In this document: positions 31,954 through 39,557 of the stretch, one piece after another
Numbering within the stretch: the stretch's first letter is position 1
How the letters are laid out: the number at the start of each line of letters is the position of its first letter
IMG/VR virus record: IMGVR_UViG_3300028372_000017
Location: 1-42,929 of that record
Strand: one strand, 5' to 3'
Length of the DNA stretch: 42,929 bases
From: a virus
Made by a program: the position numbers and the translations under genes
The notes under the pieces: generated by a model
Seen by the model: only the letters and a program-made list of their open reading frames with translations
Told to the model about the DNA's origin: nothing
The model's database searches: none

Positions 31954-33162
31954 ATGCCTATGACACCTAAAAAGATAACACTTTACGTTCTAACAGCTTT
32001 AGCTATTCTTACGCTACTTTTTAGTACTGCTTCTTTAGTAGAGGACGTACCGAATGATAAAATCATAGTTAACCAGTATCCTATAAGCGGTGAGATCGCT
32101 GTGTGGGCTGCGCCTGGATTAAAAACTCAACTTTTCGGCAACACAACCGAATATGATAAAGGTTTTCAATTCTGGTTTGGGTCAGAGAACCAAGGCTCTG
32201 CTCGTAAAATTGTCTTTAACGATGCCGGTAATGGTAAGATTTTAGGCTCTGTAAGGATCCTTCCTCCTCGTGATGAGAAAAGCATGAAAAAGATTCACGC
32301 GGAATTTGGTACTCAAGGAAACTTAGAACGAGAATTAATAGCTCCTACTGTTACTAAGGTTATCTTTGCTACCGGACCTTTGATGAGTTCTTACGAATCT
32401 TATGCAGCTAAGAAAAACGATCTGATCAATTATATTGAGGATCAATTGCGTAATGGTATCTATAAAACAAACATGGTAGAGCGTACTATTACAGATCCTA
32501 TTACCGGTGAGCAAAAGACCATTAAAAAAGCGGAATTAGTTCCAAGTGATAATGTAGAAGACAATGGATGGGTACGTCAGGAAAGTCCCCCATTCAAATC
32601 TTATAACTTAGACTTGGCTCAGCTTTCTGTGGATGATATTGAGTATGACCAAAAGATTATAAATCAAATTCAAACACAGCAAGAAGCCGCTATGTCAGTT
32701 CAAACTTCTATTGCAGAAGCTAAGAAAGCTGAACAAGATGCTCTTAAAGAGGAAGCTATTGGTAAACAGAAAATTGCTAAAGCTCGCGCAGAACAGTTGG
32801 TATCTAAGGAGAAAGCTGTTGTGAATGCCGAGCAGCGTAGAGAAGTAGCAAGGCTTGATAAAGAAGCCGCCGCTTTTACAAAACAAAAACTAATCCTAGA
32901 GGGTGAAGGAGAGGCCGCTAAAAAGCGTTTAGTATTTAACGCTGATGGTGCCTTGACTCAAAAGCTTGATGCTCTAGTTGCCATAAATGAAAAATATGCT
33001 CAGGCTATCCAGAATTATAAAGGAGACTGGGTACCTAAAGTAAACATGGCTTCTGGAGAAGGCGGTTCTGCCGGCCCTCAGAATATCATGAATCTTATGC
33101 AATTGCTTACAGCAAAAACTGCAAAAGACCTTTCTTTAGATTTAGACGTGTCTAAGAATTAA
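31954..33162 (+). CDS. SPFH/band 7 (prohibitin-like) membrane protein
   Basis: A protein of 402 residues: N-terminal membrane helix (ITLYVLTALAILTLLFSTAS, about 8-27), an SPFH-type beta domain (PNDKIIVNQYPISGEIAVWA to about residue 230), then a long Ala/Glu/Lys coiled coil (SIAEAKKAEQDALKEEAIGK, ARAEQLVSKEKAVVNAEQRR) and a Gly-rich linker before a C-terminal helix. This is the prohibitin/HflK-like architecture. Such proteins form large rings on the inner membrane and control proteases or exclude other phages. It ends the rightward block just before a bidirectional terminator. A second ATG lies six bases downstream and would serve equally well. Confidence 0.85.
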   Translation: MPMTPKKITLYVLTALAILTLLFSTASLVEDVPNDKIIVNQYPISGEIAVWAAPGLKTQLFGNTTEYDKGFQFWFGSENQGSARKIVFNDAGNGKILGSVRILPPRDEKSMKKIHAEFGTQGNLERELIAPTVTKVIFATGPLMSSYESYAAKKNDLINYIEDQLRNGIYKTNMVERTITDPITGEQKTIKKAELVPSDNVEDNGWVRQESPPFKSYNLDLAQLSVDDIEYDQKIINQIQTQQEAAMSVQTSIAEAKKAEQDALKEEAIGKQKIAKARAEQLVSKEKAVVNAEQRREVARLDKEAAAFTKQKLILEGEGEAAKKRLVFNADGALTQKLDALVAINEKYAQAIQNYKGDWVPKVNMASGEGGSAGPQNIMNLMQLLTAKTAKDLSLDLDVSKN

Positions 33163-33224
33163 AAGTTTCAAACGTTTTATTTAAGTGATTTTGACATTTT
33201 AATTATATCGAAAACCCTGATAAC

Positions 33225-33264
33225 AAAAAAGGCAAGTTGAAAAACTTGCCTTTTATTTTTTTTT
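33225..33264. terminator. Bidirectional terminator between converging blocks
   Basis: Stem GGCAAGTT/AACTTGCC (33231-33238 and 33243-33250) with a GAAA tetraloop, A6 before and T-rich sequence after. The tail tube gene converges from the right, so the hairpin serves both strands. Confidence 0.9.
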
Positions 33265-33288
33265 AGATTAAGATTTTTTACTCCTTTT

Positions 33289-34047
33289 CTACGCGTCTGG
33301 GTCCGTGCCCGTGCCCGTGTCGTCTTTCGTTCTACTATAGAAATCACTTGCGTCCCCCATAACGCTCGCTTTCACAGGTCTTATCCTTTGAGCTACTAAA
33401 CTAACATTCTCCGCAAGTACTGAAGCGTTAGCGCTTATCCCAAAGTTATGAGCTCTTAAATAGCATCCCTCTAAATAAGCTCCGCCGTAAGCCTGCCCTT
33501 CCATGTCATACAACATAAATCCTATGCCTAAGGGCTTATTAAACATTCTACTAGCTAAGTTTATCCAGAATAATCCTGGAGTGTCACTATCTACTTTAAC
33601 TTTTCCGTCTGAAGGGTAGGGGCTAGCTGGAATTGAGTAAGGATCGTCACTTTGCTTTTCAGAAGGTACCATTATGTCGCCAGTATCTGCTTTACCGCTT
33701 CTATACAGAGCGTAGGCCAAGGAAGGTCCATCAAATAAGATCTTACTAAGGGTCGCGTTTACGCTTACCCTCCCAGGTATAAATATGGGAACACTGCTCC
33801 CTATCTCTAGAATCTGATTTATTTGCTTATTCTGGCTTAATTGAGCCTGTTGGACTAGCCCAATCGGAATTAGTTTATCCATATTTGAATCTGTGGTGGT
33901 GGTTACTAGCTTTTCCGGTCCCGCTACTATTACAGCGCTCTCTCCGGATAAGAAATTTCCTGCCCCTCCATCTGTTTCAGTGGGTTGTACGTGGTCGTTT
34001 TTGGTGAAGTTATTGCTCCACTGTGTTAAGTTTCTAAATGATGCCAT
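33289..34047 (-). CDS. Tail tube protein
   Basis: A protein of 252 residues immediately downstream of the sheath gene, the usual place of the tube. Strand-rich sequence (VPIFIPGRVSVNATLSKILF, LGIGFMLYDMEGQAYGGAYL, EGCYLRAHNFGISANASVLA) fits the tube fold of contractile phages. The end is a disordered DDTGTGTDPDA tail. A Shine-Dalgarno-like AGAGGAT stands before the ATG at 34047, unlike most genes here. No TGA occurs; both Trp are TGG. Confidence 0.85.
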   Translation of the reverse strand: MASFRNLTQWSNNFTKNDHVQPTETDGGAGNFLSGESAVIVAGPEKLVTTTTDSNMDKLIPIGLVQQAQLSQNKQINQILEIGSSVPIFIPGRVSVNATLSKILFDGPSLAYALYRSGKADTGDIMVPSEKQSDDPYSIPASPYPSDGKVKVDSDTPGLFWINLASRMFNKPLGIGFMLYDMEGQAYGGAYLEGCYLRAHNFGISANASVLAENVSLVAQRIRPVKASVMGDASDFYSRTKDDTGTGTDPDA

Positions 34048-34064
34048 CTGTTATTTATCCTCTA

Positions 34065-35648
34065 TTAAAATATAATTGTGTATTTAATTTTGTTTACTGG
34101 GTAAAGAACAGTAGCTTCGACAGCTGCTTTCACATTGTCAGGTTCTACATCGTCCTGAACCACTTCTAAAATGTCTAGAGCTCTTATAAAGCCCCTTTCT
34201 ACTAAAGTATCAGCGCCACCTATTACTGCAGCTTTAAAGTTAGTTATAAAGGTATCGTTTATAACAAATTTTCCTACTAAAGGTTCTGCTAGCTCTCTTA
34301 AAAACTTAGCAGCAAAGTCTAACTGGTTAGTTATACTAAGCTCTCTGGCTTCAATAGTGGTAGTATCCGTACTTAGTTGGTGCCTATTCTCTATAGCCCC
34401 AGACCCTTTATCTACTAAGATCCAATTACCTCCTTCCGCTATAATATCTAAAGCGTCTTCAGAAAAGTAATTGTTACTTCTGTAAAGCTCACTAAAGTCT
34501 CCTACTAATCCCCTTTTTGTTAAAGGAGTTTGAGGAGCTTTGCCCGCTACTTGCCCTGCTAAAGCTGCTGCAAAGAAGTATCCAGGCACAGGGGCTAAAA
34601 CTTCCATTATAGCGTAAGTATCGTTCTTAGAATCTTTTAAATTCTGAAGAGCTTCCGCTGTAATGGTGTCTCCTCTTTTGTAGCTATAAGTAGTATTTCC
34701 TACTACAACATCGATAGGTCCACTGAATTTAGGTAAAAGATCAAAAGAGGCTCCGTAAATAGCTTGTAAGAAATCTACTCCTAGGGTGCTTAAGTGCCTT
34801 CTTTCTGAGATCCAAGAACCGTCTGGGTGAATTGCAAAAAATCTCTTGGATCCTATAAGGGATGCTGTATTTTGTAATTCTTGTGCGCTAACAAGCTTTT
34901 CGGATTTATCTGCGTTTGCTGTATATCCATCATACTTAGTTGAGGTAAAGACTATACGCTCTTTCTTATTTTGAGGTAAGGACATCTGCTCCACATGAGC
35001 CTTAAATACGCTACCTTGAGAGCTAGTCAAAGGAGCTAAAGCATACACTTCATGTAATTCTAGCTCTTCTTTAGCGTTTGTGAAATCCTCTCCTCCTGCA
35101 TTAGGAGCCACTCCCAGAATATTAGTGGCTCTTCCACTGTTATCCATAGTTAACTTAGCTGCATAAGCTAAAGGATTAAAGGTGTAGGGTGCCCCTATTT
35201 CGCTTTCAATATCATCTTTTGAAGTTACCAACTTAAAGCTGTCTTCTAGATCTGTACGGTAAGATAGATAACTAACTCTTACACTAGCCTTATCTGCTGT
35301 ACCTGTAAACCCTGCTAAATCTGCACTTATGATAATATCTTCTCCACTTACTGTGAAGTCTGTATCTTTAATTAATTGAGTTCTCTGGTTTTTATCCGAT
35401 CCAGATACTTTATACAATTCTACTGAAACCGTATTGTCTACGTAATCCCTGTAGTCTGAAAAATTCTCTCCGCTGAGTACTAGCTCAGAACCTGTGTAAT
35501 TTGTTCCGTATGTTGCTTCCTCACTATCCGGATCCAAGTAAAAATATCCTGGGCCAATGACACAAGATTTTAATGTTGGTTCTGGTAAAGGAAAGCTTTG
35601 TGTTTTTTGTTTCTGGGTTACTGTAACTCCAGGTCTTGAATAAGCCAT
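34065..35648 (-). CDS. Contractile tail sheath protein
   Basis: A protein of 527 residues: MAYSRPGVTVTQK start (sheath N-terminal linker), a central variable domain and the conserved C-terminal part with PGYFFAAALAGQVAGKAPQT, PLTKRGL and the C-terminal strand PVNKIKYTIIF that links to neighbouring subunits. This is the myovirus sheath. AGAGGA, a Shine-Dalgarno-like site, lies 7 bases upstream of the ATG. No TGA codon; two Trp are TGG. The tube gene follows after 17 bases. Confidence 0.95.
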   Translation of the reverse strand: MAYSRPGVTVTQKQKTQSFPLPEPTLKSCVIGPGYFYLDPDSEEATYGTNYTGSELVLSGENFSDYRDYVDNTVSVELYKVSGSDKNQRTQLIKDTDFTVSGEDIIISADLAGFTGTADKASVRVSYLSYRTDLEDSFKLVTSKDDIESEIGAPYTFNPLAYAAKLTMDNSGRATNILGVAPNAGGEDFTNAKEELELHEVYALAPLTSSQGSVFKAHVEQMSLPQNKKERIVFTSTKYDGYTANADKSEKLVSAQELQNTASLIGSKRFFAIHPDGSWISERRHLSTLGVDFLQAIYGASFDLLPKFSGPIDVVVGNTTYSYKRGDTITAEALQNLKDSKNDTYAIMEVLAPVPGYFFAAALAGQVAGKAPQTPLTKRGLVGDFSELYRSNNYFSEDALDIIAEGGNWILVDKGSGAIENRHQLSTDTTTIEARELSITNQLDFAAKFLRELAEPLVGKFVINDTFITNFKAAVIGGADTLVERGFIRALDILEVVQDDVEPDNVKAAVEATVLYPVNKIKYTIIF

Positions 35649-35649
35649 C

Positions 35650-36537
35650 TTATCTTAATTCCTCTTTATTTTGTTGTAATTTTTTTATATTTGGCTGTTG
35701 TTTAATTTTCTTTTTATCCCCTCTAAGAAGGATAGAAGCCATGCCCACTGGCGGTGATACAGAGAATAACCCAGCCTCCATAGCTGCTTCCCCTGCTTTT
35801 CCAGCTTTACTTTTTTTCTCACTGGCTGCATAACTAAGCCCTGCTACGCCTAAGCCGTTTACTCCAAGAGCTACCGACACAGGTTGCATTGCTTTTCTTT
35901 TTTTAATTAAATAGGTTCCCCTATCTGTTTTTCCTTGAACTTCCCTGTCCGGTAACCAGGAAGTTTTACTTTTAATGTAATCTTTTCCGTTTTTTCTAAC
36001 TAAAACGTCTCCACTAGTTTGGCCCACTGCTTTGCTTCCCAGTACGCTTACTTCTTTATGAACATCTCCTTTAATTTGTCTACCTACAAGCTCTCCTGTG
36101 TTTTTAATAACTTGCCCAGTCCCTTTAAATAAACCTTTGCCCTTTAAATCTTTCATAAGAATATTTAAGTTAGCTGCAGTGTTACCAAGAGATGTTCTAA
36201 TTCCCCTGCTTAAAGAAGGGTCAGTGTTCTGCATCGGCCTTGTTTGAATTAAATCTTCGTCCGCTATTTTTGAACCTTTAGATTCCCCAAATGATCTTAC
36301 AGGGTCCCCCTTTACAGTTCCTTTAGAATTTTTACCTAATCTTAAAGCGTGTTCAGGGTTTTTAAAAGACTCCATATAATCTAGAGCTCCTTTAGCACCT
36401 CCTTTTTGATATTTAAGCTTAGTAGTCCTAAAAAATTTACCTAGATTCGTCCTCTCGCCTTTAGCTAAAGCTTTTACGCCCTTTGATATAGAGTCAAAAA
36501 GTGCTGCTTGTTTTTCTAATTCTATGTTTGAATTCAT
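35650..36537 (-). CDS. Unknown basic protein of the neck-sheath region
   Basis: A protein of 295 residues, Lys/Gly rich, not recognised. N-terminal helix (NIELEKQAALFDSISKGVKA), a long basic middle with many KG pairs, and a hydrophobic small-residue helix near residues 220-240 (MQPVSVALGVNGLGVAGLSY) before a basic tail (KKIKQQPNIKKLQQNKEE). Its start overlaps the upstream gene. An LEKQAA/LTKEAG-type start and a small-residue hydrophobic helix also occur in the gene at the right edge, so both may be virion-internal or membrane-acting proteins, which is a guess. Confidence 0.55.
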   Translation of the reverse strand: MNSNIELEKQAALFDSISKGVKALAKGERTNLGKFFRTTKLKYQKGGAKGALDYMESFKNPEHALRLGKNSKGTVKGDPVRSFGESKGSKIADEDLIQTRPMQNTDPSLSRGIRTSLGNTAANLNILMKDLKGKGLFKGTGQVIKNTGELVGRQIKGDVHKEVSVLGSKAVGQTSGDVLVRKNGKDYIKSKTSWLPDREVQGKTDRGTYLIKKRKAMQPVSVALGVNGLGVAGLSYAASEKKSKAGKAGEAAMEAGLFSVSPPVGMASILLRGDKKKIKQQPNIKKLQQNKEELR

Positions 36538-37376
36538 TTACTGTCTTCTTTGTAAAATTCTATCGAACTGAGTATTTTATAATACCCGTAAATTTTTCCG
36601 TTATCTGGTACTGTATATAATCTATTATTTCCTTCGGTGGAAGTCAAGTCTGCTCCTGTAATAATGTTTAAAGTCACTGCATCTATATAATCAATAGAGT
36701 AAGTTTGGCCTTCTGGTGGGTCAAATAGAAGCGTAATCTGGGTACCCTCACTCTGTACTACAAAATCATGGTTCTCTAAGTACTCGTTCCCTTCTGAGTC
36801 ATAAACCCTACAATTAAAAAGTCTATCGCTTAAAGAAAGCGTCTCTGCTTTTTTAAAGCCTACCGATACCGGTACATTTACTATTTCCTGGCCCTGAGCT
36901 TGTAGCCTTACAGTACTTTCTTGTCCTAGTCTTGGCCCTTCTAAATCTTGTATTCCTTTAGTCTTTAAAGACTCTTTATACGCTAGTAAAATGTAAAATA
37001 AAATGTTTGCTAACTCATCAGCAACAAAAGAGTTGTCTGACATGCACATAAAAGTCAAAGATCCTCTTCATATATCAGTTATATTATGATTAGACTTACG
37101 GGTCCCACCTATAGTCTGGTGTAAGTAACTTCCGTTGTTTTTATTAGGTAAAGCTTCTCTTCGGGTAGTATTTGTCCATGAAAAATTTCCTCTGTCCAGA
37201 ATAATAGAAGGTCTTTTAGCTGCCACTCCTAGTTCAGTAGAATACTTATCAGTTATAATTATCCCTGTTTTTCTTAAGTCTTCATTCCAAGTGTACTTAG
37301 AATGATTAGAAAAAAACGTTTGTAAAAAAGAAAGAAATACTCATTTAGCCCTAAGGGATGGAGTTACTTTAAACAT
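36522..37376 (-). CDS. Neck/connector protein with three TGA=Trp codons
   Basis: A protein of 284 residues with TGA as Trp at 37341-37343 (RAKWVFL), 37068-37070 (TDIWRGS) and 36534-36536. If the last is a stop, the product has 280 residues and overlaps the next start as ATGA; if Trp, it reads on through IQT to TAG. The first two leave no doubt, since the standard code would keep only the C-terminal 174 residues. Motifs include RPSIILDRGNFSWTNTT and LANILFYILLAYKE. It sits among head-tail connector genes, which is the basis of the call; no family recognised. No strong Shine-Dalgarno site. Confidence 0.65.
37170..37187. repeat. 18-bp repeat, copy in connector gene
   Basis: ATTTGTCCATGAAAAATT is identical at 37170-37187 and at 38871-38888. 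In both places the minus strand reads NFSWTN, in the connector gene and in the -1 extension of the terminase-like gene. Confidence 0.6.
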
Positions 37377-37378
37377 TA

Positions 37379-37507
37379 TTAGCCCCCCCCTTCCTTTTCT
37401 TGAGCCTTACGTCTTAGCTCTTCTTCTATTTGTCGTATGACAGAGTCTTCTTCTAAAGAGGAAGGCTTACGTTTTACTTTTTTTATAATATCTTTTTTAG
37501 TACTCAT
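37379..37507 (-). CDS. Tiny charged protein ending in a G8 tract
   Basis: A protein of 42 residues: MSTKKDIIKKVKRKPSSLEE then a Glu/Arg helix (IRQIEEELRRKAQEKE) and GGG. It starts on a TAATG overlap with the upstream connector gene and stops 2 bases before the next ATG. The GGG end is encoded by eight G in a row, rare in this AT-rich DNA. A -1 slip there would read through into the next gene's frame. The small size makes it less certain, but overlap and spacing support translation. Confidence 0.6.
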   Translation of the reverse strand: MSTKKDIIKKVKRKPSSLEEDSVIRQIEEELRRKAQEKEGGG

Positions 37508-38316
37508 TATTTATAAGCCTCAATGTTATATTCGTAAATTTGGTCATCTGGGTGAGCTAGAGAAATCTGCGCTTGCTGCTCTATTGGCACTCCTAGCATT
37601 TCTACTGGTCTTACTCTTTGTATATGATACCTTAAATCTTTCTTTACGTCAATTACTACATCACCTGAGGTTAAAATAGGTGTCGGTAGAGTGTAAAGCA
37701 CGCTATCACTTGGGTAATATTCTCCTCAAACTAAAATATCTTTATATTTGGGCTCAGTTCTTTTTGTGCCTCTAAAAGGTATAGGTTTGAAAAAGCCTTC
37801 TCTCCACCCTGTTCCCCAGCAATTGCAGTCGTCACAAGTGTTTCCATTTCTTTTAAATAAAGTGCTGTCCCAGGATACTGCACACCTTTGTCCTCAAGTT
37901 CTTTTTTTAAGTAAAATAAAATCGACTCCTGCCTTGTCTTTTTTAAGAGCTAATTTCTTTAATTTAACAATTTTTAGCCAGCGACGATCAGGGGCTTCAT
38001 CGTTTACATAGGCATAGCTTTGCGCAGGTTGTATTTCTTCCTCGTCAGTGCTTGTATTCTTAACTTTGATTTTATAGTACCAATCTCTTGTGTGGGTTCT
38101 TAAGCCATCAACCCCGCTATCTTCAAAAAAAGGCATTGAAGATTCAAGACCGCTGTCTATTAAATCGTAGTCCGTTAAATCATTAGAGGGGGCTTCACTC
38201 CGGTACAAAGAAATGCTGTAATCGCTTAAATCCTCTAAAGTGTCTTTAAAGCTTCAGGAGACGTCTAAGTGATCAGGAGAGTTGCGCTCTATTTTTAACT
38301 TTTTAAGCTCTATCAT
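37507..38316 (-). CDS. Connector protein with FN3-like strand and Cys cluster (three TGA=Trp)
   Basis: A protein of 269 residues needing TGA as Trp at 38254-38256 (DVSWSF), 37894-37896 (KRTWGQR) and 37726-37728 (LVWGEYY). The first is the conserved Trp of an FN3-like opening (LDVSWSFKD then SISLYRSE), good evidence for recoding. The centre has a Cys cluster, RNGNTCDDCNCWGTGW, with an earlier Cys (GQRCAVSWD), probably a zinc site of the kind seen in phage neck proteins. The C-terminus ends DDQIYEYNIEAYK. Under the standard code it breaks into pieces. It abuts the gene before it and overlaps the small gene after it. Confidence 0.7.
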
Positions 38317-38787
38317 CTATAAATTTAAATACTCGGAATGTACCCCTCCGTAGGCTCCATTTATATTTTTACTTCGTTTCCAAGACTGGGCTGCGTTCCT
38401 ATATCGATTAATTACCATATTATAAAACACAGTATACCTTCCATATTGATCTTGATCTTGAATGGTTACGCCTCCTTGATCTGTATAAGTAAGAGTATTT
38501 CTAGCTGAGAGTAAGCCTTTGCTTACTAGTATATTTAGCATAGCTCCTGTTTGTAAGAGCCTTAAAGGGACTTCGCTAAAGGAATTAAATACCATGTCAT
38601 GGGGGCCAAACTCGTAGCTGAGTTCTCCTAAGGTGTCGTCTAAAGCGTAATAAATCTCTAAATCTGTGCTTTCCTCTATACCCTCCAAATCGTTTTTAAC
38701 AGCAGTGTCTTGAATGTAAGATCTAGTACGGTCTACATAAGGCTGATCTTCGGTTGGTACGCTTTCTACTATAATATTGCCTGACAT
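38317..38787 (-). CDS. Putative head-tail connector protein
   Basis: A protein of 156 residues, acidic and helical: an N-terminal strand and helix (SVPTEDQPYVDRTRSYIQDT), a central helical region (EVPLRLLQTGAMLNILVSKG) and a polar end (NRYRNAAQSWKRSKN). It heads a neck operon with its own sigma-70-type promoter at 38814-38842. The stop abuts the next ATG. The length and location between capsid and sheath genes suggest a head completion or adaptor protein. The specific family is not recognised. Confidence 0.55.
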   Translation of the reverse strand: MSGNIIVESVPTEDQPYVDRTRSYIQDTAVKNDLEGIEESTDLEIYYALDDTLGELSYEFGPHDMVFNSFSEVPLRLLQTGAMLNILVSKGLLSARNTLTYTDQGGVTIQDQDQYGRYTVFYNMVINRYRNAAQSWKRSKNINGAYGGVHSEYLNL

Positions 38788-38813
38788 AATTTACTCTTAA
38801 GTGTTTTACTTTT

Positions 38814-38842
38814 AATATAAACTATGTTTAAGGCTTAGTCAA
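38814..38842 (-). promoter_or_regulatory. Sigma-70-type promoter of the neck-tail operon
   Basis: On the minus strand: TTGACT (38842-38837), a 17-base spacer and TATATT (38819-38814), 26 bases before the ATG at 38787. It has the same form as the promoters at 17860 and 30521, and suggests host-sigma transcription of a structural block. Confidence 0.7.
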
Positions 38843-38867
38843 TTTAAATTTAAAGACTAGGTTTCCC

Positions 38868-38941
38868 TTAATTTGTCCATGAAAAATTGAACTTTTCAAG
38901 AATAGGATTATATTGAAGCTCGCCTATGGTTTCATAGACTT
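38868..38941 (-). other. TTTAAAG slippery site and open -1 extension
   Basis: In the zero frame, CTT TTA AAG TCT contains the heptamer T-TTA-AAG (38945 region to 38939), a canonical -1 slip site. After a -1 shift at the AAG, the frame reads VYETIGELQYNPILEKF and ends NFSWTN at TAA 38870-38868, adding 23 residues in place of the last 4. The region has no start codon of its own. Confidence 0.5.
38871..38888. repeat. 18-bp repeat, copy in the -1 extension
   Basis: The second copy of the 18-base sequence also present at 37170-37187, in the same reading frame relation, at the very end of the -1 extension. Confidence 0.6.
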
Positions 38942-39490
38942 TAAAAGATGCTTGTTTCCCTTATAAAAGACTCCCATTTCTGTAAGAGCTCTATCTGTGT
39001 TTCCGTAATTTTGATTTAAAGACTCTACCCAGAAGTTTCTTGTGTAGTTTTCTTCAAGGCAAATACTTATCAACTCTAATATTGGATCTACTTCTTCCAT
39101 TCTTTTATAAGCTTCTACGCTTTCCTTAGTTCTTATAAAGGATGGAGAAGTATTGGCCAAGATAAGGGAAGGCTGCAAAGATATAATAGCCCCAAAAACT
39201 CTTTGCCACTCTTTTATAAAATCAAACTCATCTATAATTACTATGCTTCCTTTTTTAAAATAGCTACTATTTAATTCCCCTCTAGCGTCAACTGAGGATA
39301 CATTAAAATACTTCTTGTCAAAAGATAGAGGCAAATAATGGTAATAATCTCTTTTACTTCCAATCCTAAAAGGGTCTATAAGAACTATAGGTTTTTTAGT
39401 TTTATAATGCTCTTGTAGAGCCTTATTAAAAGATCTGGTCGTCTTTCCTTGCTGTCTTCCGCTTATTTCTAAATGTAGTATATCTGTCAT
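38924..39490 (-). CDS. P-loop ATPase resembling the terminase large subunit ATPase domain
   Basis: A protein of 188 residues. The Walker A motif GRQQGKTTRS at about residues 11-20 has the RQ-x-GKT form typical of terminase ATPases. A hydrophobic Walker B, SIVIIDEFDF, follows near residue 85-95, then SLILANTSPSF may be the coupling motif. No nuclease domain follows, so this is much shorter than a packaging terminase. The ATG lies 11 bases after the T run of the capsid terminator, with no Shine-Dalgarno site. The 3' end carries a TTTAAAG slip site giving a 207-residue product. It may be a packaging accessory or unrelated P-loop enzyme. Confidence 0.6.
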   Translation of the reverse strand: MTDILHLEISGRQQGKTTRSFNKALQEHYKTKKPIVLIDPFRIGSKRDYYHYLPLSFDKKYFNVSSVDARGELNSSYFKKGSIVIIDEFDFIKEWQRVFGAIISLQPSLILANTSPSFIRTKESVEAYKRMEEVDPILELISICLEENYTRNFWVESLNQNYGNTDRALTEMGVFYKGNKHLLKSMKP

Positions 39491-39501
39491 AGGTTTAATA
39501 T

Positions 39502-39532
39502 AAAAAAAAAGGCGCTCTTAACCAAGAGCGCC
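39502..39532 (-). terminator. Terminator after the major capsid gene
   Basis: Read on the minus strand: a 9-bp stem GGCGCTCTT/AAGAGCGCC, 4-base loop and a T9 run, 25 bases after the capsid stop codon. It is the strongest terminator on the minus strand and would set capsid transcripts apart from downstream genes. Confidence 0.9.
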
Positions 39533-39557
39533 TTAAGATTTTAATCTTTCTTATCTA

